This document shows positions 46,601-58,973 of a stretch of DNA of 64,000 nt, one piece after another. A program made the translations under genes and the position numbers. Under the pieces are notes generated by a model that was not told the origin of the DNA, did no database searches, and saw nothing but the letters and a program-made list of their open reading frames with translations. This stretch comes from Patiria pectinifera (Eukaryota; Echinodermata; Asteroidea; Valvatida; Asterinidae). The stretch's first letter is position 1. Each line of letters starts with the position of its first letter. The DNA lies in assembly GCA_029964075.1 (NCBI GenBank), contig CM057141.1:7998001-8062000 (forward strand), written 5' to 3'.

Positions 46601-49600
46601 TCGTATGCGAATACAGATAAGTGTAGGCGGGGCTAATATGTGGAGTGTCCAATCACACCTTGGTAAATCCGGACGTCATCAAATTATTTGCAGCTATTCG
46701 CCTTTTGCGGACGTGACAGGAACCACAGTTTATGTGCATTGGTGCCGTGTGCAGAGACACACAACGTGGATTTTGTACGGTACGGAGCCTTATGACATGT
46801 ATGAGAATACAAGAAGAGACATGGATGTACATTATTGAAGACTGTGCATCACAATGTTCAAGGGTTCATGTTCTTTCAACCCAATTTGCACACGTACACA
46901 CTACACTAGCATGTGAAACAAGGGGAATATTGATACCTTTCTCATGAAAACCCCATGGCAATAAACAAACCAAGCCTTGTATTTCTAACCTAATCTGTGT
47001 TAATAACCTGAGGAGGATTGTAGGTGTATGGTGAGACTGATATATGAGTGGTGCTGTACATGTAACTGACACACAATCCCTCATTTAAATTAGTAGGTAG
47101 CTTTGGCACCATACCAGATACTGTACAGGTACATGTACATGTACACTGTGCCTTGCTCTAATGCTTCATCCATCAGAGTTCACTTTCAGCAAGAAACTAT
47201 CCGCAGCACTTACATATTCCTCCATGATGTACCATAGAGCAATAATGAGCAATGACATTTTGTTAGTGTTTATTAAATCTGAGACAGTGATTAATTGCAT
47301 TCAAAATTAACTTATTATACACATGTACAGTGTATGTGGTTGGTTGTTTGTGGGCTATGTTTGTTTATTGCACAAAAAATCCAATAATTCATGCATTTAT
47401 AAAACTACAGCTGTTTTATCCTGATAACGAATTTAATTTACATGTTTTACCCTTTTTTTATCAAGTTTATCAACATACATCTGTACATATGTACAAGTTC
47501 ATCAGGGTAAAAAAAAGTCAAAATTTTCAACAAATAATTAACTTACGTGTAAGTGTCAGTGCTGCATGTACACTATACATGTATTGACTATGCGTGAAGT
47601 TATTGGCATTGTGATTTTTCGAAACAGCCATGAGGCACCTGGATAATATTTACTAGATTTTGGGAGTTTGCATTTTAAGGTAGCCGGTAGATTGCCATTC
47701 AAGTACATGTATGTACGGTACTTGTATCAGCTCTTAATTTGAGTGGTCTGTGAGATGGGAAATGTACATACTATGTACATGTATTGTACACATGTACAAG
47801 TACATGTACATGTACATGTACATGTTCGCTGTACAATGTAGGTTCGACGGTTTTTGGTCTCATTTGTAAGAAATAGTTTTTGCATCACTTATCAGCAGGT
47901 TCAGATTTGACACACATGTACCGGTACATGGGTGTTATTCAGTTTTCTGTACACCAAATACTGTATACAGTTGAGGCTATCCGTTATACAGACATCGTAC
48001 ATGCAAAAGTATGATCATTAGCATTAGAAAAGGCATTATGCTGACATGGTGTATGACGATGGTGTGACTCATCCATTCTAATATGTCCAAGCAAACAGTA
48101 CATACATGTACCGGTACGTCAATCCATGCATTGTAGGTCATGGCCAGTGTTAAATCAATGCTGAAGGCTGGACAAGTCAAGAATAACAAAAAAATGCAGT
48201 TCTTTGTCTCAATGGAGCATGCCTTGTAAAGCTGAAAAAGAAATGTTACACCAAACTCAAGCAGTGGCATAGGATTTAAACAAATCACTGACTTGATGTG
48301 GGGCTTGCCTGTACATTACTACATGTACATGTACATAAAACAGGAATAGGAAAAAAAACGGCATTTGATGGTCAGTATTTTTCAACCAAAAAAAGTCAAA
48401 ATAATTCATTGCAATTATCTGTGTTCATTTTGCAACCTAAAATTGTGTTGCCTTAAAATAAGAGTTTTTGCTTTGTTGTTTTCCCCAGTGTTTTATTGTT
48501 AATGTTATTGGCACAATATTCATTTACATTTGTTGTACATGATGCACATTATTTTGTTCGAATTTACACTGTTGTCAATGCACATGTATGTTGTAATGCC
48601 TGACATCTCCATTATGTAGCCTGAACCCAACTGAAATGGTCTCTCTCAAAGACGGTCATCTCTGTAGGAGAACTGCAACTGGGCAGTTCCACCGTCATTC
48701 ACGTTACATAAATGTACATACCATGAGGCTACTTTGACCTCTCAGTCTCACTGCTTCATAAGTCACTCACGTTACTTCCTCTTCATGGTTTCTAACATGG
48801 CATAAAATCTGAGTTTGATGAACTGCAACATAATGAAACTCTTTTCTCATAATATATGAATCTTTCTCTCTGCCTTAAAAAACAAAAACTCTCAATAACA
48901 GTCACATTTTGCATGTGAAAAGAAGGTGCCAAAATGACTACCAAAGTCCATGATTTTAGCCCCCCAAAAGATTTTTGACCCAAAATCACACTTACATGTA
49001 ACTACCGGTACATTCCATTTCATTGGCACACCACTCAAATGAAAGATCTTGTTGTCCCCTTTAATTCGACACCTCTTTGATGTTGTGATGCTTGTATTTT
49101 GGAAGATTTGTTCTATACCAAACATGTATCAAAATACCAATTCTAGAAATGAATCTGTATTCGCTTTGTTCCATCATGCAGTGAATCCTGCATGCGACCG
49201 GCCAGGGGCTTGAATACACTTACCATGTAGTAGCACCTTCAATGATGGCCGTATATTTCCCCCACAATCTATTTTGTAAAAACGCTTATGTAACATTTTG
49301 TTATTAATATTAGTCCTTGAGTTGAAAGGGTCATCAAAGGTCTCATTTTTACTCCGTTGTCATTTAAAGGAAATCCGTCAGTACAACATACAGTAAACTC
49401 GGGCTAAACCGACATCGTATAAACCGCCATATCACTTAAATCGGCCGTCTGACGAAAGTCCCGATTGTCTCTAATGCATTTCCATTGACATTTTCATTTC
49501 TAAGACGGCCTTTTTAAGCCGCCATTTCGCCTATGTTGGCGTGTTACTTTCAGTCCCATTTCCTCAAAACCACAAAAATTCCTCTGTATAAGTCAGCATC

Positions 49601-52600
49601 ATGCTCTGCAGTTTGCAAGAAGTGTCGAGTGAAAAGTCCCACACACTGCTACATGTAACTGACATCTGTTTATCAATGGCACAGCCCGTGATTGATGCAT
49701 CGGCCAGCACGTGTACACTAATCGCATGTGTACACTGTTTCATGCACAGTCTTTGTGTACATTGTTCGCTTGTAAACACGTGCGTGATAAAAAAGGGGTT
49801 TTCCCGATAGCACATCAGTACCAGTACCCCCTCTCGACTGCACGCATGCGCTCTGTTCATTTTAGGGGTCCCCTTATTGTTCCAGTACCATGCACACATG
49901 TACGTGCACAATGTACACTACATGTACATGGACGTACAGCATGCAAGCGATCTGTATATCGTACCACTGTTAACGCTAGCCGGCCGCGCCGTCCTTGCTT
50001 CATACGTACGTACATGTACATGCATGACTTTCTGTGATCAATACCACAGCCTGTTTGTGATGATAAACATTGAGGATATATTTGTTGGAATCAACCATGG
50101 ATGTAGAAATAAACCAGGGTAAATCAAAGCCTTTGAATTTTAGCCATGAATCTTGTTTGCATGATCCAGATACAGATGCGCATAGGCCATTAATTCAATC
50201 TATTTTTTCACTCCGTGATTCAATTTGTGTATTTGTGTAAGTCGGCAAAATGACAACTTGCAGCAGAAGCCGACATTAGCGTAAGTCGTCACAAATTCTC
50301 TGGTTCCGAGAGTGCCGTCTTAGCCGGAGTTTACTGTAACTGTCTTTGGAACTTGACAAAAGTCAAAGTGGTTTATCTCAAAGCATACATGTATTTTCGC
50401 TGTTGCGCAGTCGGGTGCAATTGTGTTCCGCTTCCATAGCACAGCATGAAACAAGTTTAGCCAGGCTTATGTCCCCATTCTTTGCTTTACTACTGCAAGG
50501 TAACCATGTACATATAATTGTGGACAAGGTTATTTTGTACGGATTAGGTCACGACGAAATAACCTTCCATGAGCGTGGTTCAATTTTTTGTGACTCGTCA
50601 AAAAGTTTCCATTATTTTAGAATTATGTACTTTGCAGATTGATTTTAAAACTTGGCGGCGATTTTCTAAGCTGTGTGGTAGTCACGCATAGCTTACCGGT
50701 AGCAGCCAGCCAGGCTTGTTATATATATGTACATGTACAGGTTACAGAACACTAAACTGCTGACAGATGCTATGGTTTTCCATTTTGCCAGATTTTTACC
50801 AAGTACATGTACATGTAGCAGTGTCCTGCTGAAATAACATGCATATGTACAGACATGAGAATCACAGTCAAAGTTTGGTGTATACAATTTGTAATAGTAC
50901 CCTGTAAATTGGACACTTTTTAAGTATTAATTGAAAGGAAACCCCAGAAGGTTTTTGCGATTGAGCCTAGGATTCATTGGCATCAACTGGCACAATGAAT
51001 ATGGGGAAGAGTTGTTCTGTACAAGTACATGTTAAACAATGTTAACTGTAAAAGTGGCATCAATGATTACCGATTCTTAATTACATGTATTTTATAATAC
51101 CTGTAACTGTTATGTTCCATCTACATGTAGCTTACATCCAAGATGCCAACCCATCCTTCATGTGCTTGGCCAAGAATGTCAGTGATATCTCAGGTCGTGT
51201 CTACTCTCATCTGGATGTAGAGAGAGCACCCTATGCCCCCAACATGGACTGCCTGTTCACCATCAATACGCAGCCAGGACGACGAATCAACCTACGCTTT
51301 GATTTCTTTGACCTGGCACCTGGATTTGATCGGGCCTTTAATAGGTGCCGATCTGATGCAGACAGGTGAGCTTGAGTTTGGATCTTTTTGTCCAGTTGTC
51401 TCTGCTACACTCATGTAGATTTTGTAGGACAGATGCCTTACCTCTAAATGTAACTCCCTACACATTTTGCAAGGAACTTTCCACAGTCTTCCATTGGGCA
51501 GGAAACCAATGGCGCATTTTTTGTTCATGTACTTCCTACTGTAATCCAATGTTTGAAAATAGTGACTTGACTGTGAATTGCACAAAATGTTTGCTATTTC
51601 CTGGGCTATACATAAGACAACATACAGGTTTAAGTCTTCTGAGTGGCGCCCCTTGACAAAGGCATTGACAAATTTGGAAACTGCAAACATACGGCTGGAT
51701 AGCTCAGTTGGTGGAGCACTGGAATGGCAATCTGGAGATCTCAGGTTCAAACCCCACTCCAGTCAGTATCTTTGTTCAACTTTAAAAACTATTATAATGC
51801 ACCTAGTCAGTTTCCCTTCGCGGTTTATGTGAACATTTGTAATAAAAATCCCCATTTGCTATTTCCCGGGTTTTCAGCATTGGTAATGTTGCTAGCATCA
51901 TGATTTTGGCCATGATCCCTGGTTACATCAATATATGGATTATGGCATCTGATGAGCTCCCCTTGAACAAAAACATTGACAAATTGGGGGCACTGCCAAC
52001 ATAGGGCTGGATAGCTCGGATGCTAGAGCACTGGAAGGACAATGCAAGGATTCAGATTCAAACCCTGCTCCAGTCAATTTTTTGTTCAACTTTGAAAATT
52101 ATTATAATGCACCTTGTCAGTTTCCCTTTGTGGTTTATTTGAAAACAAAATAACTGGTTATATCCTGGGTCATTTCTCAGTTCTTCATATAACTAACATG
52201 TAGTTTGATTCAAGATAGTTTCTCATTAATTTAACCGGGGGTTGAAGAAGTTAAAACTATTAAAGGGGCTCAACAGTATCCTTACACAGAAAAGGCACAA
52301 GAGAAGTGTGTAGAGTCTGAGTATTAGTTCAAAATTGACATGTTTAGTAGAGCTGTTTCTTTCCTTATCACCACACCAAACTATTTGCTTAGTCTAATGA
52401 TGTGTTGCCCCTGGCTATGGCTAGCGCTGTCACCATCACTCCATCCATGGATAAGACTCTTCACAGCCATAGACACAAAATAACCTAATGAGGAATAGCT
52501 AAACACCACGTTGTGTATTGCTTTAGATCAAGATAAATGATTGATTCAGAACATGTGCACATTCTACATACACTCTGTAATGCTCTGACTAATCATCTGT

Positions 52601-55059
52601 CCCATCTCGTACAGGTTCATGGTTTACGAATCTGACAAGGACTATGTCATCAAGAATGACATTCTCCAGCCGGAGGTGACATACTGTGGTGGAACAGGCA
52701 AGTTCCCCAAGGATTACCAATCCTATGGCAACATTGTGACCATCCGCTTTCTGACAGATGGGCTGAGCTCCCCGGATGCAGGCGTCAAGTTGGTTTACAC
52801 ATCCTACAAGCCTCCACAAGGTAAGAAAGTCATACAGGAGTCAAGCCTGAGTTGCATGGTGGAACACTAAACTTGGGAGAAGTTTGTAGTTACACCATGC
52901 AAGTCAATACTGCTCTTGTTGTCATTTTATATGGTGTATTCCCAAACTCTTCTCAAGCTTGGAAAGCTTTAAAAGGGGACGCCATGGATTTCTGTAAGTT
53001 TTACACTCTAGTAAATTAAAAGTGACTACAGAGAAATGAACCTGAAATTAATGAGTAGAACAACCCTTTGGATTTAATCTTTCACATTCTAATGAGAAAA
53101 GTACCATCTCTGATACCCCAAAAACTTGAATTCAGTCCCAGAATTTTGAGAGATGAATTATTTATTTATAAATAGCTCTGACAAACCAGCCACTTAGCCT
53201 CAGGATCTACCATTATCTTACTGATTCATATTGTTAAGAACCACATCCTGGAACAAATATAATTCCTAGAGTTGTATGCGTTTTAGTAAAAGTATGAAGT
53301 GTGTATACATTTAACTTTTTGTCGTGACTTCTTTCAATTAAATTTAAAATCACAAATAAGCATTAAGTAGATACGCCAGAAATGCAATCTACCAATAGAG
53401 CCAAAGGATTTTTATTTTATGAAAAACTGCAATTGATCAACGAGGCCCCTTTTTTCCCATTTTGGCAAGCTAAGGCGTGATGGTGCATGCCCATATTTTT
53501 TGGGGTCATATTTTGGGCTTCTTTTAACAAATCAATTATTGCACATGTATTGATCCTTTGATTTCACTTATACGTGTATATAATCTTTAGAGGCTAATGG
53601 TGGTTTATTGGTAGGATTTGAACTCTTAAACTCTCAGATCAGGAGTTAGGAGCACTAGCCAGCCCATTGTACTATAAATGTACTAGGCACTGCATGTTCA
53701 TTACTATATACTGCTCAACATCTTGCCAGGTTAGGGGTATGGTTGACAGTAAAACCTCATCCTCTGAATTCTCATTGTCATCATTTCATGTTGCCATAGA
53801 GGGATCCGATGACTGTTTCCGATGTGTGGACGACAGCATGTGTATTGATGAAGAGCTGACATGTAACGGCGTGCCCAATTGCAACGATGACTCGGATGAA
53901 GCCGATGCATTGTGCCGTGAGGGTGAGTCTCAGTAAATAGAAACAAGTCTTGTCAATACTCTTTAGTATTGGCATTGTCTTGATTGTTTATGGTGCCATC
54001 TGGCATCTCTGGGTATACCTACCTGATGTTGCTGGATATACTTTTCCTGTACAGAGCAAAATGGTCTGTTTTGATGTTTGTCATTTAATTTGTACATTTT
54101 TAGATTGGAATTGTTGAAATAGGTGTCATTTGAGTGTATGTGTAACTTAAGCACTTCAGATGATGAAGATGTACCTTTCAGTTGTGAAATGTTTTGCAGG
54201 ATTTGAACCCTTCACTTTCTGCTTACTTGAGTGCAGATATCTCAAGTCTTTAACCACTAAAGCAGTGAATTTGTAGTATAAGCGTAATGCTCAGATAACT
54301 GCTTCAAGTCTGATGACAGCCAGAGCTGCAATATTCCATTTGTCTACATTACTTCAGTGAAGGGTAAACCCTGTGGGAAAAAAATTATCAAGTGAAACAT
54401 GTGTTGTGTTTGTGCATGGTGATATAAAATGTGTGTCTCTTAAAAATGTGATTGCCAACGTGGTTTTATTATATTCAGAACTGAGTAACTTCTTGGAGAT
54501 CATAATTGAGAGGCTTGGTGTTGGTGTGGTGGCTACCATCGGCGCTGCAATTGGCCTACTCATTCTCATCATCTTCATCACCTGCATCGTCTGCTGCTGC
54601 TGCTGCAAGAAGGGTGGGGAAGATGACCAGAAGCAGTACCGCACACCCCCCACCCCCCGGCCAGGATCCTACCCCTCCCACAACTCCAATTACTCCTCCT
54701 ATTCCTCCTCTGCCTCTACCACCAATGGTGGTATGCATCCGATGCCTGGTCTGCACAGCAGGATGTATGAGGGTCTCCATGGGATGAATGGAGGTGGGAG
54801 TATCAATGGAAGTATCAATGGCATGAATGGAGTAGGTTCCCTGCCTGACCATCATCGCCACCACCACCACCATGGCCCACCCCAGCCCTGCCACCCCTAC
54901 CCCCACCAGCATAGCATGAATGGGCTTAACAGGACCCCCTACCCCAACTACCCACCCACCTACCCATCCCTGCCCAGTGGTGGCTCACTGCAGAATGGTG
55001 GCTACAGCGTAGCATACAATCACGACAATGGACGCATGGAGTTCCCCCACAAAGTTTAA
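40573..55059 (+). CDS. gene 2: single-pass membrane protein, CUB-LDLa-TM with PPxY tail
   Basis: Five exons, all GT-AG and in phase: 40573-40651, 51131-51365, 52615-52820, 53800-53922 and 54479-55059 (TAA), giving 407 residues. Residues 1-18 are a signal peptide (MAWFVVLLAVLLVQCGSA). Residues about 38-168 form a CUB domain (C38, YAPNMDC, RINLRFDFFDL, YCGGTGKFP, GVKLVYTSY). Residues 179-212 are an LDLa module with six Cys and the calcium-binding SDE. A helix at about 228-252 is followed by five Cys, a possible palmitoylation site. The tail has Gly/Asn repeats, a His run and PPTY, a ligand motif for NEDD4-type WW domains. The layout recalls NETO- or LRP12-type receptors, but with one CUB only, so no symbol is given. 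The ATG is in strong context (ACCATGG). Likely a cell-surface co-receptor; function is inferred. Confidence 0.92.
40885..41237. repeat. three imperfect tandem copies, 130-170 bp, GC-rich
   Basis: Each unit begins GA(A)TTGCGCCCTCTAT and continues with GCGCGTCTCTGCG.., CCTCCCTTCCTTTGCGAGG and ATGGATATGGATGCTTCG. Units start at about 40888, 41019 and 41188. A 243-codon minus-strand frame and several plus frames run through it but have no domain. Confidence 0.85.
41583..42059 (+). pseudogene. CR1/L2-like LINE 3' end with (ATT)n tail
   Basis: 41657-41848 translates to a block with RTFSVAAPSVWNRLP and SFKSALKTYYFRQVF, the C-terminus of CR1/L2-type ORF2, ending in TAA. The 3' UTR contains TTGTAAAGCGCATTGAG and GCGCTATATATGAATAAAG followed by (ATT)n, the hairpin and tail typical of these LINEs. 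It is 5'-truncated and inserted in the GTCGACCGTTGAGAC array. Confidence 0.88.
42230..42405. repeat. GC-rich imperfect tandem repeat, about 47-75 bp units
   Basis: Three units start CCGTGCA at about 42230, 42277 and 42352, each with CATCGTTT.TGCC and CCTGTGCGC. A CpG-rich stretch continues to about 42510. Open frames up to 166 codons in it are unsupported. Confidence 0.75.
43335..43358. repeat. perfect 24-bp palindrome
   Basis: A 12-bp arm (CGTGGCGTTGTA) is followed directly by its exact complement. It lies in intron 1 of gene 2. Role unknown. Confidence 0.9.
44318..44384. repeat. 19-bp inverted repeat with GCGCCCTC core
   Basis: TGTCAACTGAGGGCGCTGT (44318-44336) is exactly complementary to 44366-44384. 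The GCGCCCTC word also occurs in repeats at about 34888, 40890 and 41020, suggesting a shared repeat family. Confidence 0.85.
45300..49390. repeat. intron region dense in GTACATGTAC words
   Basis: The palindromic words TACATGTA and GTACATGTAC recur many times across intron 1 of gene 2. The densest block is 47763-47838. No exon with splice sites was seen here. Confidence 0.7.
49391..50336. mobile_element. pogo-like Tc1/mariner MITE (946 bp)
   Basis: The left end CAGTAAACTCGGGCTAAACC and the right end (complement of CAGTAAACTCCGGCTAAGAC) are inverted and flanked by TA on both sides (49389-49390 and 50337-50338). CAGTaaaCTC-type ends are typical of pogo/Tigger relatives. Diverged internal copies of the TAA(A/G)CCG motif follow the left end. 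No intact transposase was recognised. Confidence 0.8.
51131..51365 (+). CDS. gene 2 exon 2 (CUB, first half)
   Basis: Acceptor CTACATGTAG and donor GTGAGC; phase 1 to 2. Encodes the C38 region and YAPNMDCLFTI..RINLRFDFFDL, the typical first half of a CUB domain. Confidence 0.9.
51693..51764 (+). tRNA. tRNA-derived sequence (SINE head, tRNA-Ala-like anticodon GGC)
   Basis: A 72-nt segment folds with a 7-bp acceptor stem (GGCTGGA with TCCAGTC), a GCTC/GAGC D-stem and a 7-nt anticodon loop ATGGCAA, giving GGC. An A-box-like TAGCTCAGTTGGTGGAGCA and a B-box GGTTCAAACCC are present. The T stem pairs poorly. A diverged copy lies 312 bp downstream in a tandem unit, so a tRNA-derived SINE is more likely than a working tRNA gene. 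In intron 2 of gene 2. Confidence 0.6.
52005..52075 (+). repeat. second, degenerate tRNA-derived repeat
   Basis: It matches 51693-51764 but has a broken D-arm and anticodon arm. Flanks are also shared (CCCCTTGA..AA.GCATTGACAAATT upstream, TATTATAATGCACCT downstream), so a unit of roughly 310 bp was duplicated or inserted twice. Confidence 0.7.
52615..52820 (+). CDS. gene 2 exon 3 (CUB, second half)
   Basis: Acceptor TCGTACAG and donor GTAAGA; phase 2 to 1. Encodes YCGGTGKFP, NIVTIRFLTDG and AGVKLVYTSY, the conserved C-terminal strands of CUB. Confidence 0.92.
53800..53922 (+). CDS. gene 2 exon 4 (LDLa module)
   Basis: Acceptor TTGCCATAG and donor GTGAGT; phase 1 to 1, typical for a shuffled LDLa exon. 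Six Cys and CNGVPNCNDDSDE are visible. Confidence 0.93.
54479..55059 (+). CDS. gene 2 exon 5 (TM helix and cytoplasmic tail)
   Basis: Acceptor TTATATTCAG; enters in phase 1 and ends at TAA. Encodes the hydrophobic stretch GVGVVATIGAAIGLLILII, a CCCCC cluster, basic KK, low-complexity Pro/Ser/Tyr/Gly/Asn, a His run and PPTYPSLP. The intracellular part is about 150 residues. Confidence 0.93.
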
Positions 55060-57582
55060 ATAATAGCCAGACCTTTTGAATTTATTTACCGTATAAATTA
55101 TTAAAGGGATCAAGTGTGTACACCACGACCAGAAAACTTCACAGGGTATTTATTGAATGTAAAATTATTAGTGCTTGGGATTTGTAAGCAAACGCCTAGG
55201 TATTTAGCGAAATGCCATCTGATAGGCCAATGCAAGTAATGTAGTCTTAAGAATTTCTTGTTGTGGTCCTTCCCATGGCAAGCAGCTGACCCATATACAG
55301 TGGTTAATAACCTGTGATACTCAGCGGTGTTTCCAGCTTTATATGCCGGGGAGGGGGGGGGGAATTAAGACTGTACTGTATCGACAACTGAACCATCTTA
55401 AAACCATCTTTGTAGAATACTGTTGTTTTCTGTTTTATGACTTCATCAAAGTGGGCAAGCCAAGACTGGATACGCCACTGTTGGTAAATCTGTGGTAACT
55501 ACTTCAGTGGTTTACAAGCATTTTTCAAGGAACTCCTAATTCTGCCCCAGTTTTATTTGTTGTCATAATTTACCTTGTTTGGTTGTCTTTACAGGCAAAG
55601 TGGCCCTTATGTGGTCTGGAAAGGTAATGCCCATAATTGGACCTGTGGCCAAAAATATAAAGTGAGTGGATAAGATTGGTACATGTCACCCCTGTGCATA
55701 TGGTGATTGGCCATGCTGGACAGGTTCTGTGTTATCCATGAGTACTAGACTCTGCCTAGTGATTCAAGCAGACCAGTGCCCCTGATTTGTGTCCATGTTC
55801 TATGGCCATGTATGGTTGATGGCCCAAGTCAAAAGTTGATGCACGTCTCGGATTGTATAAAATATCAAACATTAGACTGTTGTCACAGTGAACAGTGTTA
55901 GTAGCGTACTAGTGGCTGGAATTTGTACATATGTGCAGATCTGAATATGATCATTCCCGTCACAAAGGTACTGTGGACATAGCACTTAGCAGTAGGTAGG
56001 AAGTAAAAAGAACCTTTTCAAACCAAATTTTACCTCTTAAGAACAAACACCTTTTTTTTTTAATGCCATATTCGTTTTAATTTTCCATTTTGAGTGAGAA
56101 TAATGACTCGGTGTTTATCACTTATCTGAAATAGATTTTGTTTAAAAGTTTCGATTGGGTAAAGTACTTATAAAATAGCACATTCATCCTTCTAATAATT
56201 AAATAAAATGTTGATACAACATAAACCATAGATTTATATCCCCTCTTTATTTTTTTGCCAATCAATCTGCAATCTTGGTCTGCCCTGAATTTGGAACAAT
56301 TTGAACATTTTAAAACATTTTTCCCATTTTGGTACGGGTACAGTAATTATATATCCATGCTTAATTCTTACTGATGATTAAAAAAAAAGTATTGATTTAT
56401 TGAAGTGTTTTAATCTCATAGAAATTGAAATTACTCTTTCCTGTAGTCCTAGCATACTTTTGTGATTTTAATACATCCACTGGATGCATTTCTAATCAGC
56501 AACTATTATCTAACTACAGTAGATATTACTGGCTGTTTATTTGTGCGCTTTTCTTAATAATTATTTATTATGCAAGTTCATAATTTGGAGTAGATCATTC
56601 AATTATTTATGAAAGCAAACATGACCTCATGACATCTGTTTTACAACAATGTAATTTAGAGATGTTTCAAATATTATGCTAAAGTTGCATTTTGTGACCA
56701 CCATCTGTTTTTTTTTTAATTCATTTTTATTTTGCTGTAGAAGTACTTATCTCCACAATTTGGACGCCCAAAACTCCAGCCATGCATTTTGTAGTATGTA
56801 TTAACTATGGGCCAGGGGGTTTTTTTTGGCAAATATACTTTGTATAGATTTACGATGCTGAATTTCAGTGATGAAAAAAAGTGTATTCAATGATTATATT
56901 TGGAAGCTCGTATTTATGGGTCCAGGGATCTTGTTTCATTGTGGTTACATGTATGTCATCCTGGAAAAAATATATATTTCACTTGATGTGTTTCTTTGAA
57001 GCTCATGTTGGACGTTATGGGAATTAACCTTTCAGGTTTAAGCAGTCGGACGGATTGAGATAGTTACTTGCATGTAACACCGATATAAGCACGTTTTGTT
57101 CAGTATTTGAATACATTTTAAAATAGAAAGTAAATTCTTTTGTACAATACGATCAACTAATTCAATATGAAATTCTTGTAGCTTACTGCTTTTTATTACA
57201 AACCTGATCACGTGTATGTGTGTGTACTTGTTAGGTAGGAAATGCATGCTTATAGAATTTTTATAAATTGAAGAATCTTTATGATGCGTAGTTCAAGATC
57301 ATGGACAAAAATGTCCTGTATGTTTAGTCAGCAATTACAAAGCATAGTCTAAGCTCACAAATTAGTCAAGCAGTTTTAATGCTCATTACTTTTGTATTCA
57401 TTTGTATTTTATTGTAAATTAATGTAACCCCATTTTAAAAGTAACCTTTGTGTTTTTATAGCCTGCGTTGTATTCATGTCTCATGTAAGACAAAATCATG
57501 TGTAAAAGTTAAGTTTAAAAGTACTTGAATACCTGATATAAAAGTAGGTATATACTCTGTGTGATAAAGTGTTAGAAGCGTC

Positions 57583-57588
57583 AATAAA
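57583..57588 (+). terminator. candidate polyadenylation signal of gene 2 (proximal)
   Basis: AATAAA about 2.5 kb after the stop codon of gene 2. The interval 55060-57582 is AT-rich with no other gene and is probably 3' UTR. Confidence 0.45.
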
Positions 57589-58805
57589 CTAGTAGACTAT
57601 ATCAAAGGATATACATGTAATAGTAAAATGTTAGTATTAATCAGTGATTTGTTGAGAGTATGTTTTGAATCCATGAGTTTGGAAAAGGGCTCTTTCTAAA
57701 GATCTTTGATTTCCTTTCAATACTGTACATGTGAACATCGAATTGTGAAAGTGCAATTCAAGTTTGTATCGAACCTAATCCTGACGGTTCATGTCTGCTA
57801 TGGAATCTCGATATGAAAGCTCGGTCTTTTAATCTCACATCAGACATGATTCCAAACCAATAATGAAGGATAACATTGTAAATATGTGTAGAATGTTTTC
57901 AAGGCGACAGTATTGAATATAGTGTGTGTGAAGATTTCTCGCTACTTTGTCGAGCAAACCACTGTAAAGACGTGACGTCTTCTCTACAATGAGGTGAAAT
58001 AGGTTATCCTGCTTAAACCAATTGCACTTAAGTGTGGATCTTGTTAAACTCTGAACCCTTGGCAGCCGTTTCAGAAGGCTTCACATTTTGCCGTTCACTC
58101 AGTGGGATTCATCAGGTTTTCAAGAAAGCCAAAGTGAATAATTACATTAAGATTGGATGCCAAATTGTGGTCCGATACTTTGTAACCTGGCAACCACATT
58201 AGGACAAGATGGTAAATTTTCTGCGTTTTTGAACAGCTTCACAATCGAATTGTTGCAAGAACATGTGGACTTCTTCCATGCTTTGTGGAAATTATGTGTT
58301 AAGCAAAAATCAGCAGAGAACTGGTCACATGCCATAACTATGTAGATTGCACGACAGTTTGCTGGTAACCGTTTGCTTGATAGATAAATGTTTCGTCACT
58401 TTGGTGCGCGCGAATTGTAAACGAGGCATTTTACATTCGCGTGTATAGTTGTAGTAGAAAGGCACTGTGGTTAAAGCTACGTACGCATTTTGAGTGTTTT
58501 CGCTGTGTATGCAAAATGAAACAAAACTGCTTTGAGTGTGGTTCATAAAGATTTGCGGCTCAGCTCATCAGTTATGACTGTTAGCAGTGTCTATGCAGGA
58601 ATACACGACACGATACAGAGCGGCGTGTGCAATGTCAACGCACAACTACATTAAAATGATAGGCTAGGCATTTATTGTTTTTTTATCTCAATTTTATTTT
58701 AAGGATGTCAATGTAAAGTGTACGTAGTTTCAGCGTAACGTACGTAATTGCAAATTAACTGCTGTATAAAAAATGGCGTTTTGTGCAGTAATGGTGATAT
58801 GCACA

Positions 58806-58811
58806 AATAAA
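58806..58811 (+). terminator. candidate polyadenylation signal of gene 2 (distal)
   Basis: AATAAA about 3.7 kb after the stop codon; could define a longer 3' UTR. Confidence 0.35.
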
Positions 58812-58973
58812 AGTGTCAACAAACGAAATATCTTTGATGTGATTTGTAAAATGGTTTTGCGTTAAAAGTTCATATGCCCGAGTTCGTGGTCGAAGTCGAA
58901 GAAAGACCATGGTTTATAGCTCCATGGTGATACCCACTCCACTGAAAAATTCAGAGAGGCTTCAATGGACATA

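Noticed and set aside
52005..52075. Functional tRNA gene
   Set aside because: D-arm and anticodon arm are broken; it is a decayed copy of the tRNA-derived repeat.
54373..54478. Upstream extension of the last gene 2 exon as a separate start
   Set aside because: The acceptor at 54477-54478 and phase agreement with exon 4 show that this is intron sequence.
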